A DNA stretch of 64,000 bases from Astrocystis sublimbata (taxonomy: Eukaryota > Ascomycota > Sordariomycetes > Xylariales > Xylariaceae), in the NCBI GenBank assembly GCA_022453515.1, contig JAJNNY010000018.1, positions 124,001-188,000 on the forward strand, given 5' to 3'. Both the position numbers and the translations under genes were made by a program. Below the pieces are notes generated by a model, which saw nothing but the letters and a program-made list of their open reading frames with translations, was not told the origin of the DNA and searched no databases. Positions within the stretch are counted from its first letter, which is position 1. The number at the start of each line of letters is the position of its first letter. Positions 1-11,734 of the stretch are shown here, piece by piece.

Positions 1-445
1 CACAACCTCTAAGTAGTGCTGACCTGAACAGGATATCCTTAAATACTAAAGCACAGGCTGTGTCAACACACTGTGCTTGTTGCGTCAAATTCGTTACTGA
101 TCATAGTGGAAAGTTACTCTCGACAGCGACTGTGGCTCATGTATTCTTCCACCCATGGTCCTGTGAGTGCCAAGCCATGAGGTGGGCGACATGTATGATG
201 TGCCGCTCACATTGAGAGCTCAGTGTCCACTAATGTGTTGGGATCATGATATTGTTAGCATAGATCTGCAACTCGGTGCGCTGATACACGCGAGTGAGCC
301 GCCAAACTCCCGAATCAGTTTTGAACCTGATGCTGGAGGTGTGTGTTAAACTTGATTCGTATACGAGCAGTTCACTCGCGCCCACCATCAGCCATTATAT
401 CCAAAAATATGGCGAATCGATAGTCCTAGTTGCAATCGGAATCAA
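1..445. other. 3' flank of the Cid1-type gene, no gene seen
   Basis: Only short open frames without recognisable products. The stretch is downstream of the minus-strand Cid1-type stop codon and probably includes its 3' untranslated region. Confidence 0.6.
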
Positions 446-3400
446 TTACCCGCCCTTCCTATCCGCATCATTCTTTGGTGGTTGTTCACTTTGAGGGAAG
501 TAGTCACTGCGCCCTTTGTCGTTCCCTCTTTTCCTTCCTCGAGACTTTTGCCACGCGTGATTCGCTGTGGGATTGTCGCTTTCACTCTTCACACCACGTA
601 CGTGGCCGGTTTCCTTTGCCAATCCATTGATTCTAGGGCTCGGATGTGAGTAGCCTTCGACCTCGGCGGTTATAGAATCCGTTGCAGGTGTGGAGTGAAT
701 TCGGCCAGACTCTCGTGCGACTTCATGCCGTTTTTGAGTTGCCTGAGCTATATAACTAGAACTGTCAGCTACAGATAGTTCTTTGCGAGTCAATTTGGGC
801 GATGGGCTTTTCGTCTCATAAACGGGCGATAAGTGATGCAGGTCATCCACTCGTAAGCTATTCCCAGTGGCTTGGTCCAACTGCGCAATCAGTGGACTGG
901 GCATCGATCGCGAACCCGCAACCCGCTGAAGATTGGCTGGCAATTTCCCTGTTGGGGCTGCGTGACTAACGACATGGAGAGCGCCCTTTGGATCCGCAGT
1001 CAGAGCATCGTTTGTGAAATGAGGCCCGAAATAGGGTGGAGTCAAGAGGCCAGAAGTGGGCTGGGGACCACAGGAACCATTTACGACTACAGGTCGTTCG
1101 GATAAGGGCGATTCGGGTCTCTGCGACGTGACAAACTTGTCTGGTACAGGGGCGGGACGTGGGGTGATGGGACTAGAATTCTGATGGATGTGGAGGGGAT
1201 TTTCATACCCAGTCAAATCAGGTGTAGCTATGGTCTCATTATGCCACGCTGACCTCGGCGAATTGTTGACAAATGGTCGAGTAGAACCATTGACAACTAG
1301 AGGCGCAGTTTCACGGGTCAAGGGCTTCACCGAAGGTACGGCTGCAGCAGGTGGTACTGCATTTCCACTGCCTGGGAGAGACGATGTATCTTGACCAGTA
1401 GGGGACGAGGATCGGGTCGTGGTCGACATGGTGTCAGGACCATGGTGCGTAAACTCATCAGACATGAGATAACGCTGATCGGGGCTTCCTGGATGTGGGC
1501 CTGCATCTCCAAAAGCTAGCAACCCGTCTGCCGTACCGCTTGCTCTCGGGGGGCTTGGTGGGTTGGTGTAGTAGCCACTACTCTTTCCGTCATCAGCTGA
1601 ATCGGCAACTGAACTATCACGCTCGTTGTCGTTGGCTTTATCAGGTACGTAGTTGGGGACATGAATGCCATGCATATGGTGAGTCGGAACACTCGTCAAG
1701 CCGTTTGGTACCTGACTCGCAACTCCCATGGGGATGCCGAAGTTTTGCAATGGCGGCAGTACGCCATTTATCGGCCTTGAAGCTGGCTGGGAATGAGACC
1801 TTATCGTACTCCCTGATGACCCATGGCCGGCTTCACTTGCCGCTGAAGATCGGTGAGAAGGACGTCCATAGTCTGTACCGGTCATGTTGGATGGCATGGA
1901 TGTGTAGGCGGCAAGCCCATAGTACGCATGTGCTTGTTGCATAGGAATTGGATAGTAATACATTTCTGGGCGCGTCTCGGGACGGATAGGAGCGCTCAGT
2001 GGTGGAGTGTCAAACGAATTGGTCCTGGATCTTTCAGTTGAGGACTGGGGTTGGGGCTGGGGCTGGGGCGCCGTGCCCTGCATCCTTTGCGCATGCTGCA
2101 AAGCCTGTTGTTGGGCGAAAGCTTGCGACTGAGTATACTGCAGAAATCGCAAATTGTTCTCCCGAAGCTGCAATACCGAATACTGCGCCATGAGTTCTGG
2201 TTGCTGCATGTACATAGAACTAGGATCCTGAGATCCAAGTGCCATAGCGTAGGGGATATACATTGGGTTGGGCGCATTTTCATAAGGCAACCCGGATGAT
2301 GCCCTCCGGCTGCTGTTATTGCTACTCCCATGGTTACCGTTATTTCGATTTTGGTGTCGACCCCCGTTTCGGTACCCCCCACCACGGCCTTGACGAGACG
2401 GCTGCTGCTGAGATGCGCTTCTCAGAAGCACTGGCCGTGAGACCGGCGGGGGCTTCTGGAATATCCTCTCTTCTTCCTTGGGATATTCGTATTGCTCACA
2501 ACATTCTTCCAAATTCCCTTGAGCGATTAGATGAAAAGCGCGACGCAACTCGAGATGTATGCCACGGAAAGCAGTGTCGTCTGCTGTGTTGCCTAGATTG
2601 CGATTAAAATTGAACGGTTCCTCGACGCCAAGCTGATTATTTACAGCGAAATGCCATTTCTTGTCCTTTTTTGTAGTCGTCTTGCCTAATCTCACAGAAA
2701 GTACATCGCTCGAGTAGTCGAATTCGTAGGCGAAGAATCGAAAGAACTCGAAGAGAAGCTCGCCGAGGCTCGACTTGTTATTCTCGCCGAATCCTCGCAA
2801 CTGGTCGATGTCGTCGGCAAATGATGCAGTCTCACCATCCTGCCGTGATAGCTTTTGATGAGGCCGTTGGTGTAGAGCTGGGAGAACGGGGGACGGCCGA
2901 AGCTGCAAGAACGCTATAATCATACATATCCAAGTGTATGAACTCAACGTTCCGCCGAATGCTGCGGAATACCGGTTAGTTAAGGTTTTCGCCAGGCGGG
3001 CAAAAGAAAAGAGAAAACTTACCTGCGTCGTTGAGTATCCTCCGCCGCGTCCAATACTTGATGATCATCGCGAGAGGTCTCACCCGATCGTCGATATTTA
3101 CGTAAGTCTTGATCATGCGCGTATTTTCCAGAGCTAGGGTATTGTTGACGTTCATGTCACAGCTCAACTCGAGCTCCGGATCCCATATTTTAACAATTGG
3201 CACTTTGGCCGAGGAAACGCAAACGACCTTTTCCATCCCATCTGTTCGATACGTTAGTGATGTGTGAGAAGTGTGCCAAGGTAACGAAACAGTAGCATAC
3301 GTTTTGCCAATAGATCCGCGATCATGCAGACGCCCTCGAGCTCCTTCCACGGCGTTACTATGCAAATGTCAACTGTAAACAATTAGCGTTGCACTGGGGC

Positions 3401-4457
3401 GTTTGGCCTGGGCAAGAATGGCAATACCGTCAGAATCATCTGAGCACAGTAGGTTTCCTGATGAGCCGAAGAGGTGCACACGGATATCGTGGCCAGGCCA
3501 CTTGTCGTTCAGAAGTCTCTCGAGCTTTTGGACAAATTTCTGCCGTTTCGTTTCGACTGCGTCCGTCGGCTGTAACCGGTCGAATAGCTCGCGCATATCG
3601 GTTGTGAGTTTTCGTTCGTCGTCTTCTGCCAGCTTGTTTTGTACGCTATCCAAGGCTTGTCTCTCTAATGGATCAGTCCCGATACTGTATGGTATCCTCC
3701 TCTTCGCAAACTTGGCGGTTGCCGTTTCATACTTGCACCCACCGCCTCGTGGTGGCAACGGCCGCAGCGAAGGCAAACCTCCGTTCGTCTCGGAGTAGAC
3801 CGAGCGAGGAGAGTGGCCTGTATTCGCGCCTGGCGACGGTTCTCTGGATTCGAAGGAAAACTTGCGGGCATGCTGGTGCGGCGTGGATGGCACGGAACTC
3901 GAGTGAGGGGGCAAGTGCGACGATGCCACCGTCATTTTCGGTTTCGGGGGGAGACCATGAGCGCCATCGGGTTTCTTGATGGACATCTTGGGGTTGGCGT
4001 TAGAACTGGCGTTGGAGTTGGCGACCTTGCCTGTTATAAGCACACGGTCGGCTTTGGTGTTGCTCGGGTTGCTCCTATTCCCATGGCAACTCTGGGAGCT
4101 CTGTCTGGCGCGGGACTCTTTGTTTGACACTTTGGATAGCGATCTCGACCGGGCACCGGCGTGAGCTGGCTGAGGCGAGAGAATGGGTGGCAATGGCGTC
4201 GTCTGCAGGCCACCACCTCGACCAGGGGCAATGAGCTTGTTGTACTGGAGAAGTTTGGCGTGGTAGAGGGACGACTGCTGGGGGAACAAGATCGGGACCA
4301 GATCCAGGTGCGTAGCGCACTGGGCAGGGGCGAGGTCGGGCGGGTTGGCCGCTTGCAGGGTGCTGAGTCGGGGCACAGCTGGACTAGATATAGACCGGGT
4401 CCAGAGATGAGCCGGATAAAGATGTTTAGAGTCTGCCGCTACAGGCTGGCGGTCCAT
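446..4457 (-). CDS. Cid1-family poly(A)/poly(U) RNA polymerase (non-canonical nucleotidyltransferase)
   Basis: Four exons by my model: 4457-3428, 3372-3301, 3241-3023 and 2961-446, giving 1278 residues in frame, with introns of 55, 59 and 61 nt and GT...AG borders. The nucleotidyltransferase core has the GSSGN helix-turn and the DSDVD metal site (about residues 331-345, split by intron 1), with the third carboxylate in ELSCDMN (about D396). The PAP-associated domain follows (about 440-600, from FGGTLSSYTW through the LGELLFEFFRFFAYEFDY region). The first 300 residues and the last 650 are Ser/Pro/Gln-rich and look disordered. Such enzymes add untemplated A or U to RNA 3' ends for surveillance or decay. 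Whether this one prefers UTP or ATP cannot be read from sequence. Start choice is the first ATG of the long upstream exon. The family assignment is strong; the exact orthologue within filamentous fungi is not claimed. Confidence 0.9.
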
Positions 4458-7400
4458 TAAAAGATCGGGCCCACAAACAGCCGGGAGATGGTCGTTGCGC
4501 TGGCGGTGCAGCGGGTGAACGTATCGTGATGCCGTGACGTGACGTAACTGACACTAGCTAGACTGAATCTGCCCAATATCTAACGAAGTAGTCGGAGCAA
4601 GTCGTCGGTGACGCGGGCGCCTGTTGTCAAACGTTGATCAACGGCGGGTTTAACAGCGGCACAAGACGACGAGGGACACGGCTCTACCGGGACACGAGCA
4701 ACTATTAAGTGGGCGCCAGGGGAACAAGGCCGTACCACGGGCTTGGAAAGCAGACAACGGAGGGAAGGCTCGAAACAATTGAATGCCAAAGAGGTCGCAG
4801 AGCAATGGCCAGACAATGCGAGTGACTGCTCGTTGTTAAGCACTCGCGCGGCCCCGTCGGAGCAGTGTAGCGATATGGTAGTGAATATGCAATGCGAATG
4901 CAAATGCGGATGCCGATGCCAATACCAACACAAATGCCCAATATGACGCTCGAGAAGGTGCTAGACAGGCTCACAGAACCAACTAGAGACGGCAGACGAA
5001 GACGATGGCACGGTGAGGGACTGGGGCAAGTATCAGTGCATCACGGCGCGCACGTAGGGTTCGACCAGCGTAACGGGCGAAGGCGAAACGAAAGACCAGA
5101 CGACCGAACGGTTCGAAAACGAGGGTGGCTGAAGAAGCACAGCAGCGGATCGGCGGCCACGGCAGACGGACGAGTATAATAGGGGAGCGAGGAAATGGTC
5201 GAGAAAGGCCAGACACGGATGCGTAGCGTAGGTGCTACTACCACTACTATAGGCACGGCAGACGACGCAGGTTCAAGCTCGTTGTCGTTGGTGTGGTTTC
5301 CAAAGATAAGACAAGTTCGGGGGGTTGGTTGGCAAATGACGAGAGGGAGAGGAGTGGGAGGGGAGGGAGAGAAGCCGCAATGAGGAGTCGTGATTGTCGT
5401 GGTTGGCGTGTTGTCTGCGTTGACGATGAGGGAGAGGTCGGTAGGTAGGAGGTAAGTAACAGACGGGGCGAGAGGGCCGGGCAAGTCGAGACAGGTTGAG
5501 GTTAGGTTAGGTTAAGGGTCGGGAGGGTACCTACAGCAGGTACGCAGAGGTACGTAGGATGTTGGATGGTAGTACCTTGTTCCAAAGGTAGTTCACTTGT
5601 TCCGTTCGTTTGTTCGTTTGTTCCTCGCGCAACGGGGCAGGTACGCATCGGCACAACACCTGTACCTGGCCAGGAACCTGGGGGGGCTCAGGGCGTGTTC
5701 AGTGGCTGGTTGCGAGGGAGGCGCGCCGGGGGGGGCTCTGGATGTCTGGTAGCACCAGTGGGGCAATGACCAGGGCTCGGATAGGTGGGGCTCGGGGGCT
5801 GCACACCCCAGGTAGGTGCGCGTGCAACCTTGAAATGCAGCGGATGCAATGCAGCAGATGCACACCAGCCGAGCCAGCGTCCCCAATCCATGATGCAGAC
5901 CTCGACCACCTCACGTTGCTGATGTTACCTGCTGCCCACAGTGCTTAGCAACCTGGCAGGTTACCTCTATTACCTACCTCTAGTAAGGCTTACTTACACA
6001 TTGGATAGGTAGGCTACTGCTGTGCATGCCTGGGCAAATTCTGAGGGCTCAAGTAGCCGGGATCCAGAATCAGTAGTCCATGGGATTGGCTGCTCGCTGG
6101 GAGTTCTCTCACAGGTACGAATGAGAGCGTGTTGATCGCCTAGTCAAACTTGTGTATGTGTCTGTCACCGCCAATCGTTACCACCTGTTTATTACTAACT
6201 ACTACCTATTTCTATATATGCTCATACCGTAGGTAAGTGCTTACCTACTAAGGACGAGGGCCAGCACCTTCAACGGCATCATACTATTCCGCACGTTTAT
6301 ATCCAGGTCTAAGTAGGTAAACTTAGAAAGTGGATGCCCATTATCGTCAGCTCTACGTCAAGGTGAGAATAGGTAGGTGGTGGGTAACCCTTTCCGTTAC
6401 CTACGCCCTTCAGGGTTCTTACCACCATCTTTATTTATATATACCTAAAAGAGGAAGAAGAAAAAAAGAGAGAGATCACGGACTGTATGGATATCAAGGA
6501 TATCGTCTACTCGTATGTCCATGTGAACAGACCTGCATACAGTGTTGAAGCTTACCACGATGTCGTACCTTACCAATATGGTTGGGAAAACAGTAAGCGC
6601 CGTCTTAATATCCGACATGGCAATGTGCTATTTGGGCGTTGGCGCGTAGACAATTCCATGCAGTGCTGTACCTACCCCTACTTGGAATTAGGTATACCTA
6701 CCTACTTGATAGGTACCCCGAGGGCCTGAGTGCAGGCACTTCCACATGACTTGGGGGGGCCTGCAGGTGGTTTCCCCTACCTCAGGTACCCTGTCTGACC
6801 CTGTCATCCTGTTCGACTAGAAGCGTGCTAGGGGCGGCCAACCCCAGCCGGGGCAGGAAAGACCCTAACCTAAACCTAGCACAACTTTAACTTCAGGTAG
6901 GTACCCGCACCCTGGAGAGAAAGCCCTCGATTAAAGTACCGACATCGAGGACGTTTGCCGGCGAATATGCTGTGCCACCATGGGACGGCGGTGTTATTGG
7001 CTTACGCGGTGGCGATTCAAGAGCTGGCTAGATAGGTATCTAGGTACTTTACCTTACAAAGCTGGTTCGAGATGGACAGATAAAGTTAAGGTTGTTACTA
7101 TTAGTAGTGTGGCCCTGCCGCGCCTGTGACGGTATTTCACTTGAGGACTGCCCGCAGATCAGGTGCAACTAGTCGCCTATATGGGATATTCGGGTTCGTG
7201 ACCAGAACTCGACAACCCACTGGGAGTTGTGCTAAGAATGTGTTACCCACGGGCTAAGGGCTACAGCACCCTACGACGCGCGGGTAGGTTAGATCGGATT
7301 GGATTAGGCTTAGAAAGACGATGGTTCAACGAACGAGTACAATAGACTGACTCTACGCAACGCGACGCACTCCAATCCTAGGTTTCCCCTGTCGGCAACC

Positions 7401-10400
7401 CCATGAACCATGGACGTGATACACCAACCTAGCAACGATCTTGGCTGGACCCCTTTTACACTTGCAAAGTACAGTACTTTCTTCGTCCAAGTCTGCAGAA
7501 CGTAATATCCTCTCGGGAGACTGAGCGAGCAGCGCAGAAACTTCATCACCTGTTTCCGGTCGATCAGGTCACATGCAACATGAGGCACGGTAAGTTCCCC
7601 CTCGAGGGCCTACCCAGTTACCGTTAGCTCTCTCTCTCTCTCAACAGACTCAATGCGGCGCTCGCGATAATTACGGAACAATCTCATTTCCTCCACCTTG
7701 GCACCAGACTGCCTGCTTCCAAGTCCATGACATCCGTGGCGTCAAGCCATCGTTCCACTTGTGCCGGATGATTCAACGCTTATCGATACTATGAAATCTA
7801 GCGTTCTTGTTATACCTTGGCCGGGTAGCTATGCCGGTCAATATCGCCAGCACCCTTCGTTATCCAGGTAGGCTGTGACCAAGTACTCGTAAATGGTGGC
7901 GGGTCAGTCCTCCCGGCCTCGTCCCTAAACCCCGGGTTTGTCGTATATGAGATTCGCGGCCGTGCGGCTTTGTCGCCAGCACCTACATACTCTAAGCTCT
8001 GGATATCGTCTGTTACCATCGTCCACCAGCTGCACCGCCAGCGAATACCTACATACCACCTTTGCTGACACAGGGAGGCCCTGGGAACATTACGGGACAT
8101 TACCTATTGCCAGCACATTCCGCCAGGGTTTGCTCTTGGACTAGCTAAATCCGAATAGGAGAGAGCTCGTACACCACATAATCCATAATCCATACACACA
8201 TGAACCCACTTCTATTTCAAGCGACTTCGGACTAAAAGTTGCACGCGTATGTAATTGAACGGCAACGGCGGGTCTGACATCACTTGACCTATGTGTAATC
8301 AGGTCAGTAACATGTAATACGCTGCGCTTTGATCGTCAGCTACGACTTGTTATGTCTAGGAAGCCGAGTTCGTTGGCAATTGAAGCCCGATGTCATCCAA
8401 CGATCACTCCAATAACACCGATTTCCCGGTTTCAGGTGCAACTTGACGATCAGCATCCAGCCTATGGCTTACACGCTGACCCCAGCTCACCTTCTACATA
8501 CTTACACAACCAAGTAAGCGGTTCCGGACGGGCCAAAGGGTCAACTTTGGGGCTTTCACCTAAGTTATGTTTCTGTTACAATTCAATTGAGATGCCGTCT
8601 CCTGTAACCAGGATTATCCACATCACAGCGGGTGCAATGGTGGGATAAGCATTTCGCTCCATGTCTCTACCCGCTCTACAGATAGATCACTACCAGGGCT
8701 GCAGCGATGATCGACCGAATGTTTGCAACTTCTTCAGTCAAATCGTTGGCCTTACTGTTAGCGATACTTCGCCATCCAACACTTTATCCATATACAACGT
8801 CTCATACATAACAACAAGTGAAGTTCCGGGCAAGGACTGTTAGTCACCCGCTCTCCAGGGGGGTTCGATGAACCAGATCGGAGATGGGCCGTTGCTAGTG
8901 GTTATAGCCGCCGCTAAGCCCGCTCTCGCAGGAGTTCCTGACAGCTGCCTGATCTCATCCCGCCCCCTCCCTATTGTGCAGATAGTTACCCAAGGTAACA
9001 GATCGTGACTAGGTCCCTAAGGAAAGCGATATTAATAACGCGGAAACATGCGGAAATGCTGGCTCCGAGAAATACTCTAGTCGTAGCTCCTGGGCCCCGA
9101 ACAAAGCCTCAGTGCGCATGCGGCATATCGCCAAAATACATACATATAGCTCGCCTGCTAGGGACAATCTGGTAGGCATAGCCGCCGTCCGTCCCGTACA
9201 GTACCTATGTGGCTCTCCAACCTGCTTAGTTGTCTTGGAGCCATCTGTGATGTGAGTGTGTTCTGGATGTTTGGATCATGTAAACAATGAAGTGCGCTAG
9301 GATCTTCAAATCTGCTTGCCAGCTGTGCGATCTAGACGCCTTGCCACAGCCAGCTCGCATATTCTCTAACCAGAGTTGGCTGTTCAGAGAGGAGCTTTCT
9401 TGGATCAATGTTTGGTCGAGTTGAACACCTGCTTGCCCGGCGTCTATGTATGGATGCATCGAAGGTGGAGTGCATGCATGCATCTTGCAGGACACTTCCT
9501 GTGTATAATAACAGCCATTACCAGGCGGAACCTATAGGCGTACACGTGTAGATGAAAGTCGATGTTGTTGTTATCCCAGCAAATGGGGTGTTTGACTTCC
9601 CAGCATTTATTCCCAACTAACAGTTATTACAGACATGATTGTATGAGCTGATGAATGTTTTCGGAGTTGGCTTTCTCTCCCACAACTTCTACTCGCAGCC
9701 ACCACAGAATCAAAGTGCTGTAGTTCATCTGATACCAACCTGCCAAGAGAAAGAAAAAAAAAGAATTGGCAAAGCGCACAATTGCCAAACAACGGGACCC
9801 CGCATATCAGCCGGGGTGCTTTAATCTATCTGTCCAACTGGCACGCTGCGCCGGACGCATTGATCAAACATCCAGACGGACAGGCCCCAGATAGCTGCAG
9901 ATGCAGTACACCACATTGTACATGACGGCTCGAGCATTCCACAGGTTCCCTACTTCCGATGTGTGCCTGGCACCCTTGGATGACCCGTGGCCTGCATATG
10001 TACATGGGCATCAGCCTCGTGCTGTCCGTTCCCCAGCCCAACGCCAATGAGATGCCTAGCCTTGCCTCGTGCGGCATGGGGGTTGTCTGAGATGTGTGCG
10101 GATGCGCCGAGGAGACTGATGAGACAACCCCTGTGTCAAGTCGGGTTTCTCGCCTCTGTAATTCTCCCCCCTCCCCCCTCTCACTAGGTAGGAAAGATAG
10201 GTATCTTCAGCCTCGCCCTCGTCCTTACTATGTAGAACTCTGGTCGTGTCTGTTTTGTTTCGGATATTTCCGGTCTTTTTGGTCTTTGTCTATCCTCAGC
10301 TCTCGGTTTGTTTTACTTTCTTCCCCTCCTCCTCCTACTCCTCCTTCTCCTCCTGCTCGGATCCCGCTCTTTCATTTCAGTCTCCGCCCTCCACGTTTTT

Positions 10401-10570
10401 GTTTGATTGCACGTGTCAACGGCCCAATTGAGCGAGATGTTATGATTTGAATTTCTCTTAGTTGATTTTTTGATTAATGAGAAACTTGCGTGCCAATTCT
10501 CGTCTTTGTTCACTCGACCCCAATTTACATATTCTGCCATCTTATCTAACCCCCTACCCTTCGATAAACC
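4458..10570. other. Divergent intergenic region, no supportable gene
   Basis: Six kilobases between the divergently transcribed Cid1-type and AhpC-like genes. The first kilobase is probably leader or promoter of the Cid1-type gene. A short telomere-like TTAGGTTAGGTTAAGGG occurs at 5501-5518 and a CT run near 7628-7642. From about 10141 to the ATG at 10571 the sequence is pyrimidine-rich, like a fungal 5' leader. TAGGTA words are scattered through it. No frame has recognisable domains. Confidence 0.6.
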
Positions 10571-11734
10571 ATGTTTTCCAACTTGACGACAAAGCTGGCG
10601 CTGAGGAAAGCGGGGCTGTCCAGCGACGCCCTCGACTTCTCCAAGTCCAGCAGCCCTGTGAAGAATAGCGCGGTAGATGACAACAACAACAACAACAACA
10701 ACGTAGAGGATTCCAACGCCTCGGGCTGGGCCGCGTGGATGAGCACGAAGAAGCTCCCACTAACGGCCCAGGCGTGGCTCAACCCTGCGCCACCCGCTGT
10801 GCCTGTCGCAGCAGAGTGTCCCAAGCCGGGTGAGGTCGCACCCCTCGATCGTGACCGTCAGCTCGCGTTCGGGTCCGGCCGACCCGCCATCGTGGTGCGT
10901 CACAAACTCTCCTCTCCCTGTCCAGATTTCGTGTGACACTACCTACCTACCTGACTACCTACATAACAAGTCCTATGACGTAGGACCTAACGATGTTGAC
11001 TAACATGTTTCTGTGCACGTGTAGCTCTTCTTACGCTGTGTTGGTTGTGCCTGTAAGTCAGATTGTGCCTCACCGGCGCCACTCCCCTTCCCCCAACATC
11101 TATAATAAAGATGAGCACATATAGACACCAACCAAGGCTCATGGTCTAACATCCTTGCACAGTCGCACAGAAATCGTTCCTCGCCTTGCGCGCCCTGGCG
11201 ACCAAGAAGCAGGGCAGTCTGCGTTGCGTCGCCGTGTCGCATTCCTCGGCCGCCGCCACGCGACGCTGGATGGACATGTTAGGCGGCCAATGGAGCGTCG
11301 AGGTCGTCATCGACGAAGACCGGGCCATCTATGCGGCCTGGGGTCTGGGCCTGGGCAGCGTATGGTACATGTTCAACCCCACGACCCAGATGCAAGGGTG
11401 GAAGGAGAAAGGCTGGCTTGGGATCAAGGTCGCTGATGCGGTCCAACGAACTGGCGAGGCAGAGCGCCTCACTGCGGCGCCGGGGAAGAACGGGGCTGGA
11501 CCCAAGAGAACGGGAACAGGCTTGAGCATGAGGAGCCAAGGTAGGACTGATACTGCGCGGGAAACCGAGGCAGAGGGCGAGGCCGAGGGCCCTTCAACCG
11601 TCATGGGTAACAAGTGGCAACAAGCCGGTCTCTTTGCCGTCGATGCTCGAGGTACTGTTCTCTGGTCTGCTAAAGCTCTGCGCGCGGATGATGTCATGGA
11701 CCTGGATGCGGCTGCTGCTATTCTTGGGTTCTGA
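10571..11734 (+). CDS. AhpC/TSA-like thioredoxin-fold protein
   Basis: Three exons by my model: 10571-10894, 11025-11052 (only 28 nt) and 11163-11734, giving 307 residues. Introns of 130 and 110 nt have GTGCGT and GTAAGT donors and a TGACTAAC branch site in intron 1. Splicing restores AIVLFLRCVGCAFAQ (cysteines near 113 and 116), the short Cys loop typical of the fungal AhpC/TSA antioxidant group (PF13911-like). An SLRCVAVSHSS strand and an LFAVDARGTVLWS C-terminal strand follow. This fits the thioredoxin fold and suggests peroxide or thiol-redox activity, which is inference. A run of seven Asn codons (CAA/AAC repeat, 10682-10705) sits near residue 40. The insert at about residues 195-260 is charged and low-complexity. 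The 400 nt before the ATG are pyrimidine-rich, as in many fungal leaders. ATG at 10571 is the first in this open frame. Confidence 0.82.

Noticed and set aside
5041..5484. 147-codon minus-strand frame upstream of the Cid1-type gene
   Set aside because: Low-complexity Pro/Thr/Ser content and position in the likely leader region; no domain and no splice link to the gene.
5501..5518. Interstitial telomere-like TTAGGTTAGGTTAAGGG
   Set aside because: Too short and imperfect, and surrounded by the common TAGGTT/TAGGTA words of this genome.
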